This document shows positions 21,505 through 32,800 of a stretch of 64,000 nucleotides of DNA, piece after piece. Both the position numbers and the translations under genes were made by a program. Under the pieces are notes generated by a model. That model had not been told where the DNA came from and made no database searches. It saw only the letters and a program-made list of their open reading frames with translations. The stretch's first letter is position 1. Every line of letters begins with the position of its first letter. The DNA lies in the NCBI RefSeq assembly GCF_003573695.1, contig NC_039358.1, positions 195,462,418-195,526,417 on the forward strand, given 5' to 3'. Origin of the DNA: Papaver somniferum. Taxonomy: Eukaryota > Streptophyta > Magnoliopsida > Ranunculales > Papaveraceae.

Positions 21505-23807
21505 CAGTACGTTGATTCAAGAAAATATGAAGGAAGTTAAATTTCACAATATAAGAAGGATGAAAGACCAGCCAAAACTAATCCAAATTCTAACAAATTT
21601 CATCTATTTGAATCAAATTGAAAGACAAAGCCAAGATAAAAATAAAGAGTTCATAAAAATGTTGAATTTTTTATACGTTAACTCAAAAAAAGTCTACACT
21701 CTTCGTTATAAGTCGGAAGTCGATTTCTGAGACTAAATTGTAAACTAGTTAAACTCATCTTTAACAGTAAAAGTTTGAAAAATGTATTGTAATCACAATA
21801 AATATGTTCTAAGGAAGTACGTTAGTAACAATTGCATTTCTATGTACGTTGATTCAAGAATGTATGAAGGAAGTCAAATTTCACTATAGAAGAAGGACAA
21901 AAGACCAAGCAGAACTAATCCAAATTCTAACAAATTTCATCTATTTGTATCAAATAGAAAGACAAAGCCAACAGAAAAAGAAATAGTTCATAAAAATGTT
22001 GAATTTTATATACGTTAACTCAAAAAAGTCTATACACTTCGTTATACATCTGAACTTGATTTCTGAGACTAAATTTTAAACTAGATAAACTCATCTTTAA
22101 CAGAAAAAGCATGAAAAATGTATTGTAATCACAATTAATATGTTCTAAGCCATTACGTCTAGTAAAAATAACATTTCTGTGTACGTTGATTCAAGAAAAT
22201 ATGAAGAAAGCCAAACTTCACAATATAAGAAGGATGAAAGACCAACCAGAACTAATCCAAATTCTAACAAATTTCATCTATTTGAATCAAATTGAAAGAC
22301 AAAGCCAAGACAAAACTAAAGAGTTCATAAATATGTTGAATTTTTTATAAGTTCACTCAAAAAAGTCTACACTCTTCGTTATAATTCGGAAGTCGATTTC
22401 TGAGACTAAATTGTAAACTAGTTAAACTCATCTTTAACAGAAAAAGTTTGAAAAATGTATTGTAATCACAATAAATATGTTCTAAGGCAGTACTTTAGTA
22501 AAAATTGCATTTCTATGTACGTTGATTCAAGAATATATGAAGGAAGTCAAATTTCACTATAGAAGAAGGACAAAAGACCAAGCAGAACTAATCCAAATCC
22601 TAACACATTTCATCTATCTTGAATCAAATAGAAATACAAAGCCAACACAAAAAGAAAGTGTTCATAAAAATGTTGAATTTTATATATGTTAACTAAAAAA
22701 GTCTACACACTTCGTTATACGTCTGAAATTGATTTCTGAGACTAAATTGTAAACTAGATAAACTCATCTTTAACAGAAAAAGTTTGAAAAATGTATTGTA
22801 ATCACAATTAATATGTTCTAAGCCATTACGTCTAGTAAAAATTGTATTTCTATGTACGTTGATTCAAGAAAATATGAAGGAAGTTAAATTTCACAATATA
22901 AGAAGGATGAAAGACCAGCCAGAACTAATCCAAATTCTAAAAAATTTCATCTATTTGAATCAAATTGAAAGACAAAGCTAAGACAAAAAATAAAGAGTTC
23001 ATAAAAATGTTGAATTTTTTATACGTTAACTCAAAAAAGTCTACACTATTCGTCATAAATCGGAAGTTGATTTCTGAGACTATATTGTAAACTAGATAAA
23101 CTCATCATTTACAGAAAAAGTTTGAAAAATGTATTGTAATTACAATTAATATGTTCTAAGGCAATACGTCTAGTAAATTTTACATTTCTATGTACGTTGA
23201 TTCAAGAAAATATGAAGGAAGTCAAATTTCACTATAGAAGAAGGATAAAAGACCAAGAAGAACTAATCCAAATCCTTACAAATTTCATCTATCTTGAATC
23301 AAATAGAAAGACAAAGCCAACACAAAAAGAAAGAGTTCATAAAAATTTTGAGTTTTATATACGTTAACTCAAAAAAGTCTACACACTTCGTTATAAGTCT
23401 GAAATTGATTTCTGAAACTAAATTGTGAACTGGATAAACTCGTCTTTAATAGAAAAAGTTTGAAAAATGTATTGTAATCACAATTAATATGTTCTAAGGT
23501 AGTACGTATTGTAAAAATTGCATTTCTATGTACGTTGATTCAAGAATATATGGAGGAATTCAAATTTCACTATAGAAGAAGGACGAAAGACCAAGCAGAA
23601 CTAATCCAAATCCTAACAAATTTCATATATCTTGAATCAAATAGAAAGACAAAACCAACACAAAATGAAAAAGTTCATAAAAATATTGAATTTTATATAA
23701 GTTAACTCAAAAAGGTCTACACACTTCGTTATAAGTCTGAAGTTGATTTCTGAAACTAAATTGTAAACTAGATAAACTCATCTTTAACAGAAAAAGTTTG
23801 AAAAATG
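21505..23807 (+). repeat. Satellite array segment (about 7 monomers)
   Basis: The segment begins with the downstream copy of the 17-bp target duplication, then continues as ordinary plus-oriented monomers, many with aagtcaaatttcactatagaag and ggacaaaagacc variants shared with 17.3-18.8 kb. It ends at gaaaaatg, directly against the T-run of the minus-strand LINE 3' end. Confidence 0.95.
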
Positions 23808-25955
23808 TTTTTTTTTTGCTAGGTCAAAATGGTTTATTAAAGCAAAAAAACGTAATTACAAGAATTACAAAATGGGAGGCTCAAGGCCTCCCTACCCCCA
23901 TAAACCAAAGGGGCAAAAAAAAATTAAAACACATAAAATAAGCTCCTAAACACTTAAAAACAACATAAAGAAGAAAACTAGGTAAATTAGAAACGTTTTC
24001 GCCCCTTATTTCCAAATCTAAAATTCTTCTTCTTTCTAAGGAATTACGTCTAGTAAAAATTGCATTTCTATGTGCGTTAAATCAAGAAAATATGAAGGAA
24101 GTCAAATTTCACAATAGAAGAAGGATGAAAGACCATGCAGAACTAATCCAAATTCTAACAAATTTCATCTATTTGAATCAAATTGAAAGACAAAGCCAAT
24201 ACAAAAATAAAGAATTCATAAAAATGTTAGATTTTTTATATGTTAACTCAAAAAAGTCTACACTCTTCATTATAAGTTGGAAGTTGATTTTTGAGACTAA
24301 ATTGTAAACTAGATAAACTCATCTTTAACAGTAAAAGTTTGAAAAATGTATTGTATTCACAATTAATATGTTCTAAGGCATTACGTTTAGTAAAAATTGC
24401 ATTTCTATGTACGTTGATTCAAGAAAATATGAAGGAAGTCAAATTTCACAATCTAAGAAGGATGAAAGACCAGCCAGAACTAATCCAAATTCTAACAAAT
24501 TTCATCTTTTTGAATCAAATTAAAAGACAAAGGCAATACAAAAATAAAGAGATCATAAAAATGTTGAATTTTTTATACGTTAACTCAAAAAAGTCTACAA
24601 ACTTCGGAATAAGTCGCAAATTGATTTCTGAGACTAAATTGTAAACTAGATAAACTCATCTTTAACAGAGAAAGTTTGAAAAATGTATTTTAATCACAAA
24701 TTATATGTTCTAAGGAATTACGTCTAGTAAAAATTGCATTTTATGTACGTTAATTCAAGAAAATATGAAGGAAGCCAAATTTCACAATAGAAGAAGGATG
24801 AAAGACCAGCCAGAACTAATCCAAATTTTAACAAATTTCATCTATTTGAATCAAATTGAAATACAAAGCCAATACAAAAATAAAGAGTTCATAAAAATGT
24901 TGAATTTAATATACGTTAACTCAAAAAAGTCTACACACTTCGTTATAAGTCAGAAATTGATTTCTGAGACTAAATTGTAAACTAGATAAACTCATCTTTA
25001 ACAAAAAATAGTTCGAAAAATGTATTGTAATTATAATTAATATGTTCTAAGGCAATACGTCTAGTAAAAATTGCATTTCTATGTACGTTGATTCAAGAAA
25101 ATTTGAAGGAAGTCAAATTTCACAATAGAAGAAGGATGAAAGACCAAGAAGAACTAATCCAAATCCTAAAAAATTTCATCTATCTTGAATCAAATAAAAA
25201 GACAAAGCCAACACAAAAAGAAAGAGTTCATAAAAATGTTGAGTTTTATATACGTTAACTCAAAAAAGTCTACACATTTCGTTATACATCTGAAATTGAT
25301 TTCTGAAACTAAACTGTAAACTGGATAAACTCATCTTTAACAGAAAAAGTTTGAAAAATGTATTGTAATTACAATTAATATGTTCTATGGCATTCCGTCT
25401 AGTAAAAATTGCATTTCTATGTACGTTGATTCAAGAAAATATGAAGGAAGTCAAATTTCACAATCTAAGAAGGATGAAAGACCAGCCAGAACTAATCCAA
25501 ATTCTAGCAAACTTCATCTATTTGAAACAAATTGAAAGACAAAGCCAATACAAAAATAAAGAGTTCATAAAAATGTTGAATTTTTTATACGTTAACTCAA
25601 AAAAGTCTACACTTTTCGTTATAAGTCGGAAATTCATTTCTGAGACTAAATTGTAAACTAGTTAAACTCATCTTTAAGAAAAAAAGTTTGAAAAATGTAT
25701 TGTAATCACAATAAATATGTTCTAAGGCAGTACGTTAGTAAAAATTGCATTTCTATGTACGTTGATTCAAGAATATATGAAGGAAGTCAAATTTCACAAT
25801 AGAAGAAGGATGAAAGACCAAGAATAACTAATCCAAATCCTAACAAATTTCATCTATCTTGAATCAAATAGAAAGACAAAGGCAACACAAAAAGAAAGAG
25901 TTCATAAAAATGTTGAATTTTATATACGTTAACTCAAAAAAGTCTACACACTTCG
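23590..25955 (+). repeat. Segmental duplication, copy A (includes LINE 3' end)
   Basis: This stretch reappears at 27507-29872 with a constant offset of 3917 bp and very few differences (for example ggaattacgtc/ggaattacatc near 24040/27957 and agataaac/agattaac near 24312/28229). Both ends fall inside monomers: homology starts within agaccaagcagaac and ends within cttcgtt, followed by gtacat in copy A and ataagtc in copy B. Because it carries an otherwise unique LINE fragment, the duplication cannot be explained by chance monomer similarity. Confidence 0.85.
23808..24033 (-). mobile_element. LINE 3' end, minus strand (copy 1)
   Basis: Read on the minus strand, this has a short coding end (a frame reading RKKKNFRFGNKGRKRF, then TAA), a 3' UTR with gcccctttggtttatgggg and a perfect 7-bp hairpin (gggaggc 23874-23880 against gcctccc 23886-23892, loop of 5). 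AATAAA and a tail ctagc plus A10 follow (T-run at 23808-23817). It is related to, but distinct from, the family at 19007-21504. No clear target-site duplication flanks it. Instead ~22 bp of the monomer (the tattttaatcacaaattata region between aaaatg and tctaagg) is missing, so integration came with a target deletion or the ends were later altered. Confidence 0.85.
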
Positions 25956-27724
25956 TTGTACATCTGAAATTGATTTCTGAGACTAAATTGTAAACTAGAT
26001 AAACTCATCTTTAACAAAAAATAGTTCGAAAAATGTATTGTAATTATAATTAATATGTTCTAAGGCAATACGTCTAGTAAAAATTGCATTTCTATGTACG
26101 TTGATTCAAGAAAATATGAAGGAAGTCAAATATCACAATAGAAGAAGGATGAAAGACCAAGAAGAACTAATCCAAATCCTAACAAATTTCATCTATCTTG
26201 AATCAAATAGAAAGACAAAGGCAAAACAAAAAGAAAGAGTTTATAAAAATGTTGAATTTTATATACGTTAACTCATAAAAGTCTACACACTTCGTTATAA
26301 GTCTGAAATTGATTTCTGAAACTAAATTGTAAACTAGAAAAGCTCATCTTTAACTGAAAAAGTTTGAAAAATATATTGTAATCATAAATAATATGTTCTA
26401 AGGCATTACGTCTAGTAAATATTGAATTTCTATGTACGTTGATTCAAGAAAATATGAAGGAAGTCAAATTTCACAATAGAAGAAGGATGAAAGACAATGC
26501 AGAACTTATCCAAATCCTAACAAATTTCATCTATCTTGAATCAAATAGAAAGAGAAAGCTATCACAAAAAAAAGAGTTCATAAAAATGTTGAATCTTATA
26601 TACGTTAACTCAAAAAAGTCTACACTCTTCGTTATAAGTCGGAAATTGATTTCTGAGACTAAATTGTAGACTAGATAAACTCAAATTTAACAGAAAAAGT
26701 TTGAAAAATGTATTTTAATCACAAATTATATGTTCTGAGGTATTACGTCTAGTAAAAATTGCATTTCTATGTACGTTGATTCAAGAAAATGTGAAGGAAG
26801 TCAAATTTCACGATAGAAGAAGGATGAAAGACCAAGAAGAACTAATCCAAATCCTAATAAATTTCATCTATCTTGAATCAAATAGAAAGATAAAGGCAAC
26901 ACAAAAAGAAAGAGTTCATGAAAATGTTGAATTTTATATACGTTAACTCAAAAAAGTCTACACACTTCGTTATAAGTCTGAAATTGATTTCTGATACTAA
27001 ATTGTAAACTAGATAAACTCATCCTTAACTGAAAAAGTTTGAAAAATAAGTTTTAATTATAAATAATATGTTCTAAGGCATTACGTCTAGTAAAAATTGC
27101 ATTTCTATGTACGTTGATTCAAGAAAATATGAAGGAAGTCAAATTTCACAATAGAAAAAGGATGAAAGACAATGCAGAACTAATCTAAATCCTAACAACT
27201 TTCATCTATCTTGAATCAAATAGAAAGACAAAGCTAACACAAAAAGAAAGAATTCATAAAAATGTTGAATCTTATATACGTTAACTCAAAAAAGTCTACA
27301 CACTTCATTATAAGTCGGAAATTGATTTCTAAGACTAAATTGCAAACTAGATAAACTCATCTTTAACAGAAAAAGTTTGAAAAATGTATTTTAATCACAA
27401 ATTATATGTTCTAAGGTATTACGACTAGTAAAAATTGCATTTCTATGTACGTTAATTCAAGAAAATATGAAGGAAGCCAAATTTCACAATAGAAGAAGGA
27501 TCAAAGACCAAGCAGAACTAATCCAAATCCTAACAAATTTCATATATCTTGAATCAAATAGAAAGACAAAACCAACACAAAATGAAAAAGTTCATAAAAA
27601 TATTGAATTTTATATAAGTTAACTCAAAAAGGTCTACACACTTCGTTATAAGTCTGAAGTTGATTTCTGAAACTAAATTGTAAACTAGATAAACTCATCT
27701 TTAACAGAAAAAGTTTGAAAAATG
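24034..27724 (+). repeat. Satellite array: first copy of the 11-monomer higher-order unit
   Basis: About 11 monomers. Block A (about 24395-25955) recurs at offsets 3917, 15032 and 23540. Block B (about 26080-27506) recurs at offsets 11319, 15031 and 19827. Diagnostic variants are tttcacaatctaagaagg, gcattccgtctag, agacaatgcagaac and tgtgaaggaagtc. The order A then B matches the 3712-bp unit seen intact downstream, but the sequence after B is replaced by the duplicated LINE-bearing segment. Confidence 0.9.
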
Positions 27725-29872
27725 TTTTTTTTTTGCTAGGTCAAAATGGTTTATTAAAGCAAAAAAACGTAATTACAAGAATTACAAAATGGGAGGCTCA
27801 AGGCCTCCCTACCCCCATAAACCAAAGGGGCAAAAAAAAATTAAAACACATAAAATAAGCTCCTAAACACTTAAAAACAACATAAAGAAGAAAACTAGGT
27901 AAATTAGAAACGTTTTCGCCCCTTATTTCCAAATCTAAAATTCTTCTTCTTTCTAAGGAATTACATCTAGTAAAAATTGCATTTCTATGTGCGTTAAATC
28001 AAGAAAATATGAAGGAAGTCAAATTTCACAATAGAAGAAGGATGAAAGACCATGCAGAACTAATCCAAATTCTAACAAATTTCATCTATTTGAATCAAAT
28101 TGAAAGACAAAGACAATACAAAAATAAAGAATTCATAAAAATGTTAGATTTTTTATATGTTAACTCAAAAAAGTCTACACTCTTCATTATAAGTTGGAAG
28201 TTGATTTTTGAGACTAAATTGTAAACTAGATTAACTCATCTTTAACAGTAAAAGTTTGAAAAATGTATTGTATTCACAATTAATATGTTCTAAGGCATTA
28301 CGTTTAGTAAAAATTGCATTTCTATGTACGTTGATTCAAGAAAATATGAAGGAAGTCAAATTTCACAATCTAAGAAGGATGAAAGACCAGCCAGAACTAA
28401 TCCAAATTCTAACAAATTTCATCTTTTTGAATCAAATTAAAAGACAAAGGCAATACAAAAATAAAGAGATCATAAAAATGTTGAATTTTTTATACGTTAA
28501 CTCAAAAAAGTCTACAAACTTCGGAATAAGTCGCAAATTGATTTCTGAGACTAAATTGTAAACTAGATAAACTCATCTTTAACAGAGAAAGTTTGAAAAA
28601 TGTATTTTAATCACAAATTATATGTTCTAAGGAATTACGTCTAGTAAAAATTGCATTTTATGTACGTTAATTCAAGAAAATATGAAGGAAGCCAAATTTC
28701 ACAATAGAAGAAGGATGAAAGACCAGCCAGAACTAATCCAAATTTTAACAAATTTCATCTATTTGAATCAAATTGAAATACAAAGCCAATACAAAAATAA
28801 AGAGTTCATAAAAATGTTGAATTTAATATACGTTAACTCAAAAAAGTCTACACACTTCGTTATAAGTCAGAAATTGATTTCTGAGACTAAATTGTAAACT
28901 AGATAAACTCATCTTTAACAAAAAATAGTTCGAAAAATGTATTGTAATTATAATTAATATGTTCTAAGGCAATACGTCTAGTAAAAATTGCATTTCTATG
29001 TACGTTGATTCAAGAAAATTTGAAGGAAGTCAAATTTCACAATAGAAGAAGGATGAAAGACCAAGAAGAACTAATCCAAATCCTAAAAAATTTCATCTAT
29101 CTTGAATCAAATAAAAAGACAAAGCCAACACAAAAAGAAAGAGTTCATAAAAATGTTGAGTTTTATATACGTTAACTCAAAAAAGTCTACACATTTCGTT
29201 ATACATCTGAAATTGATTTATGAAACTAAACTGTAAACTGGATAAACTCATCTTTAACAGAAAAAGTTTGAAAAATGTATTGTAATTACAATTAATATGT
29301 TCTATGGCATTCCGTCTAGTAAAAATTGCATTTCTATGTACGTTGATTCAAGAAAATATGAAGGAAGTCAAATTTCACAATCTAAGAAGGATGAAAGACC
29401 AGCCAGAACTAATCCAAATTCTAGCAAACTTCATCTATTTGAAACAAATTGAAAGACAAAGCCAATACAAAAATAAAGAGTTCATAAAAATGTTGAATTT
29501 TTTATACGTTAACTCAAAAAAGTCTACACTTTTCGTTATAAGTCGGAAATTCATTTCTGAGACTAAATTGTAAACTAGTTAAACTCATCTTTAAGAAAAA
29601 AAGTTTGAAAAATGTATTGTAATCACAATAAATATGTTCTAAGGCAGTACGTTAGTAAAAATTGCATTTCTATGTACGTTGATTCAAGAATATATGAAGG
29701 AAGTCAAATTTCACAATAGAAGAAGGATGAAAGACCAAGAATAACTAATCCAAATCCTAACAAATTTCATCTATCTTGAATCAAATAGAAAGACAAAGGC
29801 AACACAAAAAGAAAGAGTTCATAAAAATGTTGAATTTTATATACGTTAACTCAAAAAAGTCTACACACTTCG
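27507..29872 (+). repeat. Segmental duplication, copy B (offset 3917 bp)
   Basis: Near-identical copy of 23590-25955. The left junction lies in ggatcaaagacca: to its left the sequence follows block B of the 11-mer unit (compare 38760-38825), and to its right it follows 23590 onward. The join is in register with the monomer, as expected for unequal exchange or gene conversion between homologous monomers. Confidence 0.85.
27725..27950 (-). mobile_element. LINE 3' end, minus strand (copy 2, by duplication)
   Basis: Indistinguishable on reading from the copy at 23808-24033, with the same T-run, hairpin and boundaries. It came by duplication of the surrounding array rather than by a new insertion. 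Near-identity implies a recent event. Confidence 0.85.
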
Positions 29873-32800
29873 TTATAAGTCGGAAACTGATTTCTAAGAC
29901 TAAATTGTAAACTAGATAAACACATTCTTTCACAGATAAAGTTTGACAAATGTATTGTAATCTCAAATAATATGTTATAAGGCTTTACGTCTAGTAAAAA
30001 TTGCATTTCTATATACATTGATTCAAGAAAATATGAAGCAGGCAAATTTCACAATAGAAAAAGGATGAAAGACCAAGAAGAACTAATCCAAATCCTAACA
30101 AATTTCATCTATCTTGAATCAAATAGAAAGACAAAGGCAACACAAAAAGAAAGAGTTCATAAAAATGTTTAATTTTATATACGTTAACTCAAAAAAGTCT
30201 ACACACTTCGTTATAAGTCGGAAATTGATTGCTGAGACTAAATTGAAAATTAGATAAAATCATCTTTAACAGAAAAAGTTTGAAAAATGTATTGTAATCA
30301 CAAATAATATGTTATGGCATTACGTCTAGTAAAAATTGCATTTCTATGTACATTGATTCAAGAAAATATGAAGGAAGGCAAATTTCACAATAGAAGAAGG
30401 ATGAAAGACCATCCAGAACTAATCCAAATTCTAACAAATTTCATCTATTTGAATCAAATAGAAAGACAAAGCCAACACAAAAATAAAGAGTTCATAAAAA
30501 TGTTGAATTTTATATACGTTAACTCAAAAAAGTCTACACACTTCGTTATAAGTCGGAAATTGATTTCTGAGACTAAATTGTAAACTAGATAAACTCATCT
30601 TTAACAGAAAAAGTTTGAAAAATGTATTGTAATTACAATTAATATGTTCTAAGGCAATACTTCTAGTAAAAATTGCATTTCCATGTCCGTTGATTCAAGA
30701 AAATATGAAGGAAGTCAAATTTCACAATAGAAGAAAGATGAAAGACCATGCAGAACTAATCCAAATCCTAACAAATTTCATCTATCTTGAATCAAATAGA
30801 AAGACAAAGCCAATATAAAAAGAAAGAGTTCATTAAAATGCTGAATTTTATATACGTTAACTCAAAAAAGTCTACACATTTCGTTATAAGTCGGAAATTG
30901 ATTTCTGAGACTAAATTGTAAAGTAGATAAACTCATCTTTAATAGAAAAAGTAAAATTGTATTGTAATTACAATTAATATTTTCTAAGGCAATACGTCTA
31001 GTAAAAATTGCATTTCTATGTACGTTGATTCAAGAAAATATGAAGGAAGTCAAATTTCACAATAGAAGAAAGATAAAAGACCTTGCAGAACTAATCCAAA
31101 TCCTAATGAATTTCATCTATCTTGAATCAAATAGAAAGACAAAGCCAATATAAAAAGAAAAAGTTCATTAAATTGCTGAATTTTATATACGTTAACTGAA
31201 AAAAGTCTACACATTTCGTTATAAGTCGGAAATTGATTTCTGAGACTAAATTGTAAGCTAGATAAACTCATCTTTAACAGAAAAAGTTTGAAAAATGTAT
31301 TGTAATTACAATTAGTATGTTCTAATGCAATTCGTCTAGTAAAAATTTCATTTCTATGTACGTTGATTCAAGAAAATATGAAGGAAGTCAAATTTCACAA
31401 TAGAAGAAGGATGAAAGACCATGCAAAACTAATCCAAATCCTAACAAATTTCATCTATCTTGAATCAAATAGAAAGACAAAGCCAACACAAAAAGAAAGA
31501 GTTCATAAAAATGTTGAATTTTATATACGTTAACTCAAAAAAGTCTACACATTTCGTTATAAGTCGGAAATTGATTTCTGAGACTAAATTGTAAACTAGA
31601 TAAACTCATCTTTAACAGAAAAAGTTTGAAAAATGTATTGTGATTACAATTAATAGGTTCTAAGGCAATATGTCTAGTAAAAATTGCATTTCTATGTACA
31701 TTTGATTCAAGAAAATATGAAGGAAGTCAAATTTCACAATAGAAGAAGGATGAAAGACCATGTAGAACTAATCCAAATCCTAACAAATTCCATCTATCTT
31801 GAATCAAATAAAAAGACAAAGCCAACACAAAAAGAAAGAGTTCATAAAAATGTTGAATTTTATATACGTTAACTCAAAAAAGTCTACACATTTCGTTATA
31901 AGTCGGAAATTGATTTCTGAGACTAAATTGTAAACTAGATAAACTCATCTTTAACAGAAAAAGTTTTAAAAATATATTGTAATTACAATTAATATGTTCT
32001 AAGGCAATACGTCTAGTAAAAATTGCATTTCTATGTACGCTGATTAAAGAAAATATGAAGGAAGTCAAATTTCACAATAGAAGAAGGATGAAAGACCATG
32101 CAGAACTAATCCAAATCCTAACAAATTCCATCTATCTTGAATCAAATAGGAAGACAAAGCCAACACAAAAAGAAAGAGTTCATAAAAATGTTGAATTTTA
32201 TATACGTTAACTCAAAAAAGTCTACACATTTCGTTATAAGTCGGAAATTGATTTCTGAGACTAAATTGTAAACTAGATAAACTCGTCTTTAACAGAAATT
32301 TTTTAAAAACGTATTGTAATTACAATTAATATGTTCTAAGGCAATACGTCTAGTAAAAATTGCATTTCTATGCACGTTGATTCAAGAAAATATGAAGGAA
32401 GTCAAATTTCACAATAGAAGAAGGATGAAATACCATGTATAACTAATCCAAATCCTAACAAATTCCATCTATCTTGAATCAAATAGAAAGACAAAGCCAA
32501 CACAAAAAGAAAGAGTTCATAAAAATGTTGAATTTTATATACGTTAACTCAAAAAAGTCTACACATTTCGTTATAAGTCGGAAATTGATTTCTGAGACTA
32601 AATTGTAAACTAGATAAACTCATCTTTAACTGAAAAAGTTTGAAAAATGTATTGTAATCACAAATAATATGTTCTAAGGCATTACGTCTACTAAAAATTG
32701 CATTTCTATGTACGTTGATTCTAGAAAATATGAAGGAAGTCAAATTTCACAATAGAAAAGGATGAAAGACCATGCAAAACTAATCCAAATCCTAACAAAT

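Noticed and set aside
29781..30045. Minus-strand open frames of 61-64 residues here and at 31874, 32549 and 54524, possibly marking further inverted monomers
   Set aside because: The underlying monomers are in plus orientation; these are antisense read-through. The only real orientation switch is at 1694-1930.
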